Translations under genes and position numbers: made by a program
Source: Teretinema sp942493045
GTDB taxonomy: Bacteria; Spirochaetota; Spirochaetia; Treponematales; Treponemataceae
NCBI GenBank assembly: GCA_942493045.1
Contig: OW818665.1
Coordinates: 1,240,001-1,304,000, forward strand
Direction: 5' to 3'
DNA length: 64,000 nucleotides
In this document: positions 15,713 to 24,246 of the stretch, piece by piece
Numbering within the stretch: position 1 is the stretch's first letter
How the letters are laid out: the number at the start of each line of letters is the position of its first letter
Notes under the pieces: generated by a model
Databases searched by the model: none
What the model saw: the letters and a program-made list of their open reading frames with translations, nothing else
Told to the model about the DNA's origin: nothing

Positions 15713-16544
15713 TTTTTTCCACAACATCAACGCCAGCCGATTTTCCTGCGACACCAGCATTGCCCGACTTTCCTGCTGATCCGGCCTCCATAAAAGCCTG
15801 CCAGAGCGGATCAATAACCGGTACCGGCGCGAACACGCAGATTTCTTTTCGGGTTTCAGGTTCAGAAAAAGCAATCGAGCGGCCATGCAGACGAATACCA
15901 CCGGCGGTTTCACTGCGCCGGGAATGATATTTCAAATCACCCTTGATGGGCGTACCGACCGCTGAGAGCTGGGCGCGAATCTGATGCGTCCGGCCGGTAC
16001 GCGGCTCCAGCTCCAGGAAGGTATAGCGCTCCCCCTGCCCGATGCACTTCCAGTCCAGAACCGCTTTTTTCCAGCCGTCCCCGGGAAGGGAAGGAGCAAA
16101 AAGCGACTGTACGCTGGCCTTGCGGGTTTTGCGATCAAAACGCACTTGATGCTCTAAAGAACCCAGATGCCCGGTCTTCCCGCTGAAAAAGTCGGCCGAA
16201 CCGTCTTTTTTTTTCTCGACAATCGCCCAATAGGTTTTACGCACTTTTCCGGAAGCGAAGGCCGCGCTTAAGGCCGCGGCGGCATTCCTGTCCAGAGCCA
16301 GCAGCACACAACCGGTTACCGGCACGTCCAGCCGGTGCACCGGCTCTATATAATCAAGACTGCTGCCAAAATGGGCTTCCAGTTCCGAACGTACCACCGT
16401 AGCAATGGACAGCCCTGTCGAAGAGTGTTCACCATCGGTATCGCCGGAAGCCGAACAAATTTCTCCGGCAAGTTTTAAAACCACAGCCCAACCCTTTCCG
16501 GCTTCCAAAAGCCTGTTTCCGGTATACGTTAGTGTTTCATTCAT
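15699..16544 (-). CDS. RluA-family pseudouridine synthase
   Basis: A 281-residue enzyme that isomerises uridine in rRNA or tRNA. The catalytic motif EPVHRLDVPVTGCVLLA (Asp near 73) and the second motif LELEPRTGRTHQIRAQL are intact, as is GDLKYHSRR near the end. No S4 domain is present. The C-terminus ends in a Gly/Ala/Lys-rich tail. It overlaps the GH3 gene start-to-stop by 8 bp and the methyltransferase by 14 bp. The exact target cannot be told from sequence. Confidence 0.9.
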   Translation of the reverse strand: MNETLTYTGNRLLEAGKGWAVVLKLAGEICSASGDTDGEHSSTGLSIATVVRSELEAHFGSSLDYIEPVHRLDVPVTGCVLLALDRNAAAALSAAFASGKVRKTYWAIVEKKKDGSADFFSGKTGHLGSLEHQVRFDRKTRKASVQSLFAPSLPGDGWKKAVLDWKCIGQGERYTFLELEPRTGRTHQIRAQLSAVGTPIKGDLKYHSRRSETAGGIRLHGRSIAFSEPETRKEICVFAPVPVIDPLWQAFMEAGSAGKSGNAGVAGKSAGVDVVEKNVQK

Positions 16545-17790
16545 CGGCAGTACTCCTTTCCAGCAGGGCGTCTCCCGCTACTTTAATTATGTGATAACCG
16601 GCAGTGTCAAATCCACCGTCAAGTGCGGCGGTTCTTTTTCGCAATAATAAACCGGCGCGGGCCTTGCTCACCAGGATCCGCATAACCGCCTGATCCAGAC
16701 GTTTAGCGAAATTCTCATCCGCGGCAGCCTCGTCCATAATAGCTTGAACAATAGAACGGATATCCGGCGCGGAGGTCATTATCATATCACATCCGGCGGC
16801 CAGAGCCGCAACCGCGGCCTGCTCTGAGGTATAACCGGACTGCCTGATGGCGGACATCGAAAGGTCATCGGTAAGTACTAGACCCTGAAAGCCGAGCTTA
16901 TCGCGCAGCAAGCCCTGGACACCCCTGACAGACAGCGAAACAGGATTGTCCGGATCAATCAAGGGTACAATTACACTGGAGACAAGCACGGCGTCCGGGT
17001 CTTTTTTCAACAGCCTTTTAAATGGAAAAAGATACGTTTGTGAAAACTCCCGTTCGGAAACGTCGAGCACCGGCAGGCTCAGATGCGGATCGAACGGGCT
17101 ATTGCCAGGAAAATGTTTCAGGGTGGTCAGCAGGCCCGCGGAGCGGTAGCCGGCCAGGGCCGAACCCGCATAGCTGGCGGCATCGGCCGGATCAGCTGAA
17201 TAGGTACGTCGCAGCGTAAAAGATGGCGGAGCGGCTGTTTCCGCTACCGGAGCCAGATTCATGCGTATACCCAGCATAAAAAGTTGAGCGCCGGAATTTT
17301 TATACAAAGAGGCGGCTTCAGCGGGACTAAAGCGATCAGCCACTTCCCTAGCCGCCGGCAATCGCGTAGTCAGCTTTCCGGTGCGGTAAACATCGCCGCC
17401 CTCATGATCTATGGCGAAAAGCACTGGTACGGCGCCGCCCAAGGAACTGAAGGCCCTCTGGCAGGCTGTAAGATAGTTATAAACAGCTTCCGGACTGTCC
17501 GCGATATTATACCGAAACAGCAGCACCGCCCCGGGCACAGAGCCGGAGAAGTGCCGGTACAGATGCGGAGCAAAATCTGTGTTACCGTCAATTCCGGTCA
17601 TCAACACCTGAGAGGCTTTTTGCTGCAGGCTCATACCTTCGAGTAACGGCCGCAGTTTGTACTCCTGCCATTGCCGACGGGCATAGGTTGCGGGGGATGC
17701 CATAAAAAATGAAAGTCGAGATATCTGATTCCGACAGGAAACAAACAAGCCGGTCAGTAAAATAAAACAAAGGATGCGGTGTACTCTCAT
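16537..17790 (-). CDS. Glycoside hydrolase family 3 lipoprotein (NagZ-like)
   Basis: A 417-residue envelope protein with lipobox LLTGLFVSC (Cys 19). The GH3 beta-N-acetylhexosaminidase pattern follows: FAIDHEGGDVYR, MNLAPVAE, LLTTLKHFPGNSPFDPHLSLP and the nucleophile region LVLTDDLSM. The KHFPG-x-D-x-H loop supports a NagZ-like catalytic dyad. The substrate is probably muropeptide or N-acetylhexosaminide. NagZ is cytoplasmic in E. coli, so surface or periplasmic anchoring is different. A TATACT -10 nine bases before ATG 17790, without a ribosome site, suggests a leaderless mRNA. Confidence 0.88.
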   Translation of the reverse strand: MRVHRILCFILLTGLFVSCRNQISRLSFFMASPATYARRQWQEYKLRPLLEGMSLQQKASQVLMTGIDGNTDFAPHLYRHFSGSVPGAVLLFRYNIADSPEAVYNYLTACQRAFSSLGGAVPVLFAIDHEGGDVYRTGKLTTRLPAAREVADRFSPAEAASLYKNSGAQLFMLGIRMNLAPVAETAAPPSFTLRRTYSADPADAASYAGSALAGYRSAGLLTTLKHFPGNSPFDPHLSLPVLDVSEREFSQTYLFPFKRLLKKDPDAVLVSSVIVPLIDPDNPVSLSVRGVQGLLRDKLGFQGLVLTDDLSMSAIRQSGYTSEQAAVAALAAGCDMIMTSAPDIRSIVQAIMDEAAADENFAKRLDQAVMRILVSKARAGLLLRKRTAALDGGFDTAGYHIIKVAGDALLERSTADE

Positions 17791-17799
17791 TGGGATACC

Positions 17800-17805
17800 A
17801 GTATA
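17800..17805 (-). promoter_or_regulatory. -10 element adjacent to the GH3 start codon
   Basis: TATACT (17805-17800, minus) lies nine bases before ATG 17790 and abuts the T tract of the oad terminator, the same arrangement seen before the histidine kinase gene. Confidence 0.45.
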
Positions 17806-17837
17806 AAAAAAAAGCTGTCCTCTTGCAAGGACAGCCC
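17805..17837 (-). terminator. Intrinsic terminator of the oad operon
   Basis: Minus strand: GGGCTGTCCTTGCAAGAGGACAGC followed by nine T, about 50 bp after the oadB stop. Confidence 0.88.
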
Positions 17838-17888
17838 TATTTGCCGAAAGAAATACGGGTGGCCTTCCACCCGTATATTCGTCACAAA

Positions 17889-19301
17889 TTAATGAACAGC
17901 GGTTTGGATTACCTTCGCCGCGGCTTCGCCGTAGGTGGCGATAAACACACCGGCGGCGATAGCGGTACCGATAACACCGGCCACGTTCGGTCCCATGGCA
18001 TGCATCAGCAGGAAGTTACCCGGATCATAGTCCAGACCGACCTTGTTGGATACGCGGGCGGCCATCGGCACAGCCGAAACGCCGGCGGAGCCGATCAGCG
18101 GATTGATCTTGTCCTTCAGGAACAGGTTCATGAACTTGGCCATCAACACACCACCGGCAGTTGCTACGGCAAAGGCCAGCAGGCCGAGGGCAATAATACC
18201 GACAGCGTTCGGATTCATGATCTTCTCCGGGGTCATCTGGGAACCGACGCCGAGAGAAAGCATGATCGATACGATATTCAGCAGTTCGTTTTCCATTGTC
18301 TTGGAAATGCGCTCTACTACCCTGATTTCCTTAACGAAGTTACCGAAGGCCAGCATACCGATCAGGGGCGCGGCTGTCGGAATAAGCAGAATCGAAAGAA
18401 TCAGCAGGGCAATCGGGAACATGATCTTTTCCGTCTGGGAAACGTGACGCAGCTGCTTCATCTTTATCATCCGCTCATGCTTGCTGGTGAGCATCTTCAT
18501 GATCGGCGGCTGAATCATCGGTACCAGGGCCATGTACGAATAGGCCGCTACGGCGATGACAGCCATCATGTGCGGGGCCAGCTTGCCGGCCAGGTAGATC
18601 GAGGTCGGACCGTCGGCGCCGCCGATAATGGCGATGGCGGCGGCTTCGAACATGGTGTACTCGATTCCGGGGAACAGATTCAGTACGGCCACGCCGAACA
18701 GGGTGATAAACACACCGAGCTGGGCGGCGCCGCCCAGCAGCGCGGTTTTCGGGTTGGCGATCAGAGGGCCGAAGTCCGTCATCGCGCCGATACCCATGAA
18801 AATCAGCATCGGGAAAAATTCGTTTCCGACACCGGCGTCATAGATAATTTTGAGCATTCCGGAGTGTTCGGCATACATGCCGCCGCCCGGAATATTCACG
18901 AATACGGTTCCGAAACCGATCGGCACCAGCAGCAGTGGTTCAAAACCCTTAGCCGCGCCGAGATAGATAATCAGAAAACCGACAGCCATCATCATCAACC
19001 GCTGCCAGCCGGGAACGATGTCGAATTTAGTAGAATCGACAAGATTCGCTACGGTTTCCGACTGATTGACTATCGCGTTGATACCGGTATTTTCCACGGT
19101 ATTGGCCAGGAAATCGCCGATTGAGATATTCGGTACCGCTTCAGAGCCCGGTATCGGCACATCGAGGTTAAAAATCGAAGGATGGGGAATTTCGTCATCG
19201 GACGCGAACACATTCCCCGCCACCGAGAAGACCAGCACTACGGCCAGAATCGCGACGGTCACATTAATTATATGGCGCCTTGCTTTATCTTTGCCTAACA
19301 T
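17889..19301 (-). CDS. oadB: Oxaloacetate decarboxylase beta subunit (sodium-translocating)
   Basis: OadB is the membrane carboxybiotin decarboxylase that exports Na+ while releasing CO2. The 470-residue product has an N-terminal helix, an extra periplasmic segment (about 30-95), then the conserved multi-helix core with MGIGAMTDFGPLIANPKTALLGGAAQLG, EAAAIAIIGGADGPTSIYLAGKLAP and IGSAGVSAVPMAARVSNKVG. GGAG precedes ATG 19301, 14 bp after oadA. Homologues also serve methylmalonyl- and glutaconyl-CoA decarboxylases; the alpha subunit here points to oxaloacetate. The N-terminal extension is longer than in Klebsiella OadB. Confidence 0.93.
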   Translation of the reverse strand: MLGKDKARRHIINVTVAILAVVLVFSVAGNVFASDDEIPHPSIFNLDVPIPGSEAVPNISIGDFLANTVENTGINAIVNQSETVANLVDSTKFDIVPGWQRLMMMAVGFLIIYLGAAKGFEPLLLVPIGFGTVFVNIPGGGMYAEHSGMLKIIYDAGVGNEFFPMLIFMGIGAMTDFGPLIANPKTALLGGAAQLGVFITLFGVAVLNLFPGIEYTMFEAAAIAIIGGADGPTSIYLAGKLAPHMMAVIAVAAYSYMALVPMIQPPIMKMLTSKHERMIKMKQLRHVSQTEKIMFPIALLILSILLIPTAAPLIGMLAFGNFVKEIRVVERISKTMENELLNIVSIMLSLGVGSQMTPEKIMNPNAVGIIALGLLAFAVATAGGVLMAKFMNLFLKDKINPLIGSAGVSAVPMAARVSNKVGLDYDPGNFLLMHAMGPNVAGVIGTAIAAGVFIATYGEAAAKVIQTAVH

Positions 19302-19315
19302 TGTTTCACTCCGCC

Positions 19316-21352
19316 TTATTTGATTTCTGCGAGAACCTGACCGGCGGCAATTTGCGTACCGGCGCTTACCAGGAAATGTACCGTTCCGGCCGCGGTGGCC
19401 TTGATCTCCAGCTCCATCTTCATGGATTCGATGATCATAATGGTTTGCCCGACAGTTACAGCGCTTCCGGCGGAAGCGACTTGCTTAAGCAGGGTTCCGG
19501 CAACAGGAGCGGGAATGGACACGCCGCCGGTGGCGACTGCGGCCACAGGAGCCGCCGCGGCCGGAGCGGCAACAGGGGCAGATGCGGGAGCGCCGCCGCC
19601 GATGGTGGCCAGCACCTGTCCGGCGGAAATCTGGGTACCGGGCTGTACCGCGAAGTGTACGGGACCGTCGGCGGTAGCCTTGACTTCCAGTTCCATCTTC
19701 ATCGATTCGATAAGAATGATGGTCTGACCGGTCTTTACCACTGAACCATTGGCGGCAACCTGCTTAAGCAGTGTACCGGCGACAGGAGCGTTGATAGTGG
19801 CGCCGCTGGAAACGGCGACAGGGGCGGCAGCGGCAGAGCCGGCGGCCTTGAAGGCGATGTTATAGGCAGTACCGTTCACATTGACGGCCATGGTCTCGGC
19901 GGCGGGTCCGGCGGTGACATTGTAGTCGGTACCATTGACGCTGACGACATAGGAGCCGCCTTTTGAGGAGCTGCCGGCAGCGGGAGCCGCTTCAAAGGTT
20001 ACCGGTCCGTTGGCCCGTTCCTTAAAGAACTTGGGCGCGACTTTCGGGAACATGGCATAGGTCAGAACGTCTTCGGCGTTGTTGCCGGCGCCGTTGGCCT
20101 TGGCCTCGGCCTCCAGAGCGGCGAATTCGTTTGGAATGTCGTCGGCCGGGCGATGGGTAATAGCGGCGTCCATCTTTAGCTCGGCGAGGGCTTTCTTGAC
20201 CAGGTCAGGATTACAGTCGGTGGTAGGTTTACCGTACTTACCGACCAGCAGATCCTTGGTTTCGGCAGTCAGGCGGTTATAGCGGCCGAACAGGACGTTA
20301 AATACGGCCTGGGTACCGACGATCTGGCTGGTAGGTGTTACCAGCGGAATATAACCGCAGTCTTTCTGGACAATCGGGATTTCCTTGAGCACTTCGTCGA
20401 TCTTGTCGGCGGCGCCCTGTTCCTTCAACTGACCTTCCAGGTTGGAAAGCATACCACCGGGAACCTGGGAAACCAGGATGCGGGTGTCAGCGCCGAGGAA
20501 GCTGGATTCGAACTTAGCATACTTCTTACGAACATCACGGAAGTATTCGGCGATTTCCAGCAGCAGCTTGATATCCAGACCGGTATCCATTTCGGTACCC
20601 TGCAAAATCTCGACCAGGGTCTCGGTCGGGCTGTGGCTGGTACCCATGGACATGGAAGAAATAACGGTGTCGAGTACGTCGGCGCCGGCTTCGGCAGCCT
20701 TGGTGAGGGTGGCGACGGACATACCGGTGGTGGCATGGGTGTGTACCTGGATCGGAATATTTACCTTGCTCTTGATGGACTTAACCAGTTCATAAGCGTC
20801 AAAGGGCTTCAGCAGTCCGGCCATATCCTTGATACAGATAGAGTCGGCGCCGGTATCGGCATAGGCCTTGGCCAGGTCGGCATAGGCTTTCAGGGTGTGT
20901 ACGGGAGTGGTGGCATAGGAAATGGTCAGCTGGACGTGCTTGCCGGTCTTCTTGGCGGCGGCGGTGGCGCGGGCCAGGTTGCGGGGATCGTTCAAGGCGT
21001 CAAAAATACGGAAAATATCGACACCGTTTTTAGCGGCGGCTTCCACGAACTTGTCGACAACATCGTCGGCATAGTGGCGGTAACCGAGCAGGTTCTGGCC
21101 GCGCAGCAGCATCATGATCGGGGTCTTCGGCAGGGCTTTTTTCAGGCTGCGCAGGCGGGCCCAGGGGTCTTCGTTGAGGAAGCGGATGCAGGAGTCAAAG
21201 GTGGCTCCGCCCCAGGCTTCGAGGGCAAAATATCCGACTTTGTCGAGCTTCTCGCAAATCGGCAGCATATCGGCGGTGGTCATGCGCGTGGCATGGAGGG
21301 ACTGATGGGCGTCACGCAGGACGAGATCAGCAATCTGTACTTTCTTGGCCAT
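19316..21352 (-). CDS. oadA: Oxaloacetate decarboxylase alpha subunit with two biotinyl domains
   Basis: This carboxyltransferase moves CO2 from oxaloacetate to protein-bound biotin. The N-terminal HMGL-like barrel has RDAHQSLHATRM near 13, MLLRGQNLLGY and VHTHATTGMSVATL. The PYC/OADA-conserved domain follows to about 490. Uniquely, two biotin-attachment modules are present: ESMKMELEVKA (Lys near 552) and ESMKMELEIKA (Lys near 645), each followed by GTQI-AGQVLA and separated by an Ala/Pro linker. OadA normally has one. The 678-residue length exceeds the usual 590-600 accordingly. GGAG precedes ATG. Middle gene of oadGAB. Confidence 0.95.
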   Translation of the reverse strand: MAKKVQIADLVLRDAHQSLHATRMTTADMLPICEKLDKVGYFALEAWGGATFDSCIRFLNEDPWARLRSLKKALPKTPIMMLLRGQNLLGYRHYADDVVDKFVEAAAKNGVDIFRIFDALNDPRNLARATAAAKKTGKHVQLTISYATTPVHTLKAYADLAKAYADTGADSICIKDMAGLLKPFDAYELVKSIKSKVNIPIQVHTHATTGMSVATLTKAAEAGADVLDTVISSMSMGTSHSPTETLVEILQGTEMDTGLDIKLLLEIAEYFRDVRKKYAKFESSFLGADTRILVSQVPGGMLSNLEGQLKEQGAADKIDEVLKEIPIVQKDCGYIPLVTPTSQIVGTQAVFNVLFGRYNRLTAETKDLLVGKYGKPTTDCNPDLVKKALAELKMDAAITHRPADDIPNEFAALEAEAKANGAGNNAEDVLTYAMFPKVAPKFFKERANGPVTFEAAPAAGSSSKGGSYVVSVNGTDYNVTAGPAAETMAVNVNGTAYNIAFKAAGSAAAAPVAVSSGATINAPVAGTLLKQVAANGSVVKTGQTIILIESMKMELEVKATADGPVHFAVQPGTQISAGQVLATIGGGAPASAPVAAPAAAAPVAAVATGGVSIPAPVAGTLLKQVASAGSAVTVGQTIMIIESMKMELEIKATAAGTVHFLVSAGTQIAAGQVLAEIK

Positions 21353-21363
21353 AACCGGTCTCC

Positions 21364-21609
21364 TTAGTTTTTCTGTTTTTCACTTACGGCTGCGGCGATG
21401 GCAGCGATAACGGCTTGAACCTGGCCGGCAGGCGCTGCAGAGGTAGCAGCAGGTGATGCGCTGACAGTTTCCTTATCAAGGCCCGCGAACCGTACGAACA
21501 GTTCCACGAGTTTCATAACGAATATGAGGATGATAAGGAAGCTGAAAACAACGCCCATTCCGAGAACAGTCAGAATTCCGCTCTGGCTCATCATTTCGGG
21601 TATAGTCAT
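21364..21609 (-). CDS. oadG: Oxaloacetate decarboxylase gamma subunit
   Basis: An 81-residue protein with one membrane helix (GILTVLGMGVVFSFLIILIFVMKLVELFVRF) and an Ala/Pro/Gln-rich cytoplasmic tail, the OadG pattern; it assembles the alpha and beta subunits. ATG 21609 (MTIPEMM) follows GGAGG and is preferred over the longer frame from 21642. Gene order oadG-oadA-oadB matches known decarboxylase operons. Confidence 0.88.
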   Translation of the reverse strand: MTIPEMMSQSGILTVLGMGVVFSFLIILIFVMKLVELFVRFAGLDKETVSASPAATSAAPAGQVQAVIAAIAAAVSEKQKN

Positions 21610-21642
21610 AAAGCCTCCAATAGTAAATTCGAAATCGATCAA

Positions 21643-21671
21643 ATAATATAGAAAAAGCCTTGCTTGTTCAA
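21643..21671 (-). promoter_or_regulatory. Promoter of the oadGAB operon
   Basis: Minus strand TTGAAC (21671-21666), 17 bp, TATTAT (21648-21643). Its -35 overlaps the -35 of the divergent phosphohexomutase promoter. Confidence 0.7.
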
Positions 21672-21692
21672 GTGTATAAAAAACGCTATAAT
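21664..21692 (+). promoter_or_regulatory. Promoter of the phosphohexomutase gene
   Basis: TTGTTC (21664-21669), 17 bp, TATAAT (21687-21692), followed by GGAGG (21718-21722) and ATG 21732. Confidence 0.75.
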
Positions 21693-21731
21693 CCGTTCAC
21701 AAAGCTAAACAGGCCCTGGAGGAAAATTGCC

Positions 21732-23498
21732 ATGGATGCACAAACCATTTTGTCTCGCGCCGCGACGTATATACGGGAAGAAAAAGACGAAACCTTCCGC
21801 AAAGAAGTTGAAGCTCTCGTTGCCGCAAATAATACCAAAGAACTGGAAGACCGCTTTTACCGCAATCTTGAATTCGGCACCGGCGGGCTGCGCGGCGTAA
21901 TCGGCGGCGGCATGAACCGCATGAACACCCTGGTAATCAACCGCGCCACCCAGGGACTGGCCAATTATTTTATCAAAACCTTTCCGGCCAAGGCCGCGTC
22001 AGGCACCCTCAGCGCCGTAATCGCCTATGACTCCCGCCATTATTCTGATGTTTTCGCCGAGGCCACCGCCCTGATTTTCGCGGCCAACGGCTTCAAGACC
22101 TATCTTTTTACCGGATTACGCCCTACCCCCGAACTTTCGTTTGCCATTCGCACCCTCGGCTGCGACACAGGCGTCGTGGTTACCGCCTCGCATAATCCGC
22201 CCCAATACAACGGCTACAAGGCCTACTGGAATGACGGCGCCCAGGTGATCGAGCCGCATGACGAAGGCATCATTGCTGAAGTCGACGCGGTACAGACCGT
22301 CAAAACAATCGATCGCGACGCCGCCCTGCGCTCCGGAAAACTGGTTTTAATCGACAAAGAAATTGACGAGCCCTATTGGGCCATGGTCAAGAGCAAGTTA
22401 TTCCGTCCGGAATTGATTAAGGCAAAGGCCTCGGAGGTGAAAGTCGTTTACACCCCGCTCCACGGCACCGGCGCCATGCATGTCGAAAAAGTGCTCGGCG
22501 ACCTCGGTTTGACCGTGATAACCGTTCCGGAACAGCGCAAACCGGACGGCGGTTTCCCGACAGTGGCCTTCCCCAATCCCGAAGAGGCAGCCGCCCTGAA
22601 AATGGCTGTGGATCTTGGAAAAAAAGAAAGAGCCGATGTTGTCATGGCTACTGATCCGGACGCCGACCGTTTCGGCATTGCCGTACCCGGACCCGGCGGC
22701 GAATACGTGCTGATCAGCGGCAACCAGATGGGCGCCCTGCTCACCGACTATATCTGCCTGTCCATGAAGGAATTGGGTAAGCTGCCGGCCAAACCGGCCG
22801 TCATCCGATCGATCGTGACCTCCGCCTTCGGGGACCGCATCGCCGCCGGCTACGGCGTAAAAACCGTCGAATGCCTGACCGGCTTTAAGTGGATCGCCGC
22901 CGTAATGGCCGAGTTTGAAACGACCGGCTCCAGCAACTACGTGTTCGGCTATGAGGAAAGCTACGGCTATAATGTCGAAACCGAAGTGCGCGACAAGGAC
23001 GGTATTTCGGCCGCGGCGATGTGCGCCGAGATGACGCTCTACTGGCGCAGTCAGGGTAAAAGCCTTTTAGACCGCTTGGAAGAACTGTATCTCGCGCACG
23101 GCTATTTTGAGGAAAAAGCGATCAGCAAGGGCTTCCCCGGCGCCTCCGGCGGAGACACTATGAAGCGCCTGATGCAGAGCCTGCGCACCGGCGGTCTGAA
23201 GACCCTCGGCGGTAAAAAAGTCGCGTCGATCCGCGACATCCAGGAAAAAACAATCTACGACCCGGCTAACCCCGCCGCTAAAAAAAGCACCGGACTGCCG
23301 GCCAGCAACGTGCTGCAGTTCTTCCTGGAAGACGGCTCGGTGATCAGCGCCCGCCCCAGCGGCACGGAGCCAAAAATAAAATTTTATATTTCCTGCGCCG
23401 CGCCGGCAGCTACCGGCCTCGAAGGCGCGCGTAAAACCGCCGCTGCCACCATCGCCGCGGTAGAGAGTGAAATCCGCACGATTCTGGAAAAGGCCTGA
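21732..23498 (+). CDS. Phosphohexomutase (phosphoglucomutase/phosphomannomutase)
   Basis: A 588-residue alpha-D-phosphohexomutase interconverting hexose 1- and 6-phosphates. The four family loops are present: GTGGLRGVIGGGMNRMN near 45, the catalytic phosphoserine loop TASHNPPQYNGYKAYWNDGAQV near 150, the metal loop ATDPDADRFGIAV near 300, and the phosphate loop ARPSGTEPKIKFYIS near the end. Length matches the PgcA/PGM2-like subgroup, so phosphoglucomutase is likely. ATG 21732 after GGAGG is preferred over an upstream in-frame TTG that lies ahead of the promoter. The dnaQ-like gene follows 4 bp downstream. Confidence 0.93.
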   Translation: MDAQTILSRAATYIREEKDETFRKEVEALVAANNTKELEDRFYRNLEFGTGGLRGVIGGGMNRMNTLVINRATQGLANYFIKTFPAKAASGTLSAVIAYDSRHYSDVFAEATALIFAANGFKTYLFTGLRPTPELSFAIRTLGCDTGVVVTASHNPPQYNGYKAYWNDGAQVIEPHDEGIIAEVDAVQTVKTIDRDAALRSGKLVLIDKEIDEPYWAMVKSKLFRPELIKAKASEVKVVYTPLHGTGAMHVEKVLGDLGLTVITVPEQRKPDGGFPTVAFPNPEEAAALKMAVDLGKKERADVVMATDPDADRFGIAVPGPGGEYVLISGNQMGALLTDYICLSMKELGKLPAKPAVIRSIVTSAFGDRIAAGYGVKTVECLTGFKWIAAVMAEFETTGSSNYVFGYEESYGYNVETEVRDKDGISAAAMCAEMTLYWRSQGKSLLDRLEELYLAHGYFEEKAISKGFPGASGGDTMKRLMQSLRTGGLKTLGGKKVASIRDIQEKTIYDPANPAAKKSTGLPASNVLQFFLEDGSVISARPSGTEPKIKFYISCAAPAATGLEGARKTAAATIAAVESEIRTILEKA

Positions 23499-23502
23499 GC
23501 TG

Positions 23503-24213
23503 ATGGGTCAATACGACTGGCTAGCAGACTTGCCGGAAGGCACGGTCTACACCGTTTTTGACACCGAAACCACCGGACTCGACGCCGCCACCAACCGCGT
23601 TGTCGAGATCGGCGCGCTGCGTTTTGACCAATACGGAATCGCCGCCCGCTTCAGCACCCTGATCAACCCACAGCGGCCCATGCCCGCGGAAGCCTCCCGG
23701 GTTAACGGCATCACCGACGCCATGCTAGCCGATAAACCGCTGATGGCGGATGTGCTGCCGGATTTTCTAGCCTTCGCCGGCGACTCGATCCTGATAGCTC
23801 ACAACGCGCCCTTTGACATCAGTTTTATGAACAGTGAATTGGGCCGCAACGGCTTGGCCCCCTTAAAGAACCGCGTCGTTGATACCCGTATCTTCGCCAA
23901 AGATATTTTTCCGGGATTACCTAAATACGCACTGCAGGAATTGGCCTCACGATTCGGCATCCAGGCTTTAGACGCCCACCGCGCCGAAGACGACGCCCGG
24001 GTCTGCATGCAGCTTTTTAATGTATGCCTGGAGCGCTTGATGGCAGCCAAACCGAAAACAGCGCCGCAGAACGCCGCCGCGGATCTCTTTGCCGCAGTTG
24101 CCCAGAGCGCGCCGCCAGTAAAAGCCGATCCGATACAGGATCTATTCGACGATGGCGAGGATGAAATTTTCAGTGATATTGATGAAGACTGGGATGAAGA
24201 AGCCGAGATTTAG
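23503..24213 (+). CDS. DnaQ-like 3'-5' exonuclease
   Basis: A 236-residue DEDDh exonuclease. Exo I (VFDTETTGLD), Exo II (HNAPFDISFMNSEL) and Exo III (HRAEDDARVC) are intact, with the His-x(4)-Asp arrangement of DnaQ. It could be the proofreading epsilon subunit of DNA polymerase III or a stand-alone relative. The C-terminal 60 residues form an acidic disordered tail with LFDDGEDEIFSDIDEDWDEE, which might bind a partner. ATG 23503 begins 4 bp after the phosphohexomutase stop, with only a weak ribosome site. It converges on the sigma factor gene. Confidence 0.88.
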   Translation: MGQYDWLADLPEGTVYTVFDTETTGLDAATNRVVEIGALRFDQYGIAARFSTLINPQRPMPAEASRVNGITDAMLADKPLMADVLPDFLAFAGDSILIAHNAPFDISFMNSELGRNGLAPLKNRVVDTRIFAKDIFPGLPKYALQELASRFGIQALDAHRAEDDARVCMQLFNVCLERLMAAKPKTAPQNAAADLFAAVAQSAPPVKADPIQDLFDDGEDEIFSDIDEDWDEEAEI

Positions 24214-24246
24214 CGCCGGATACAAACCCGGACACAAAAAGCACTA

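Noticed and set aside
15713..15913. N-terminal extension of the m5C methyltransferase
   Set aside because: Arg/Leu-rich shadow inside the pseudouridine synthase gene.
17790..19124. 444-residue plus-strand open frame antisense to oadB
   Set aside because: His/Gly/Gln-rich low-quality translation produced by the GC-rich codons of oadB on the other strand; oadB has strong family motifs and a ribosome site.
20633..21367. 244-residue plus-strand open frame antisense to oadA
   Set aside because: Gly/Val-rich shadow of a well-supported gene; no ribosome site or recognisable motif.
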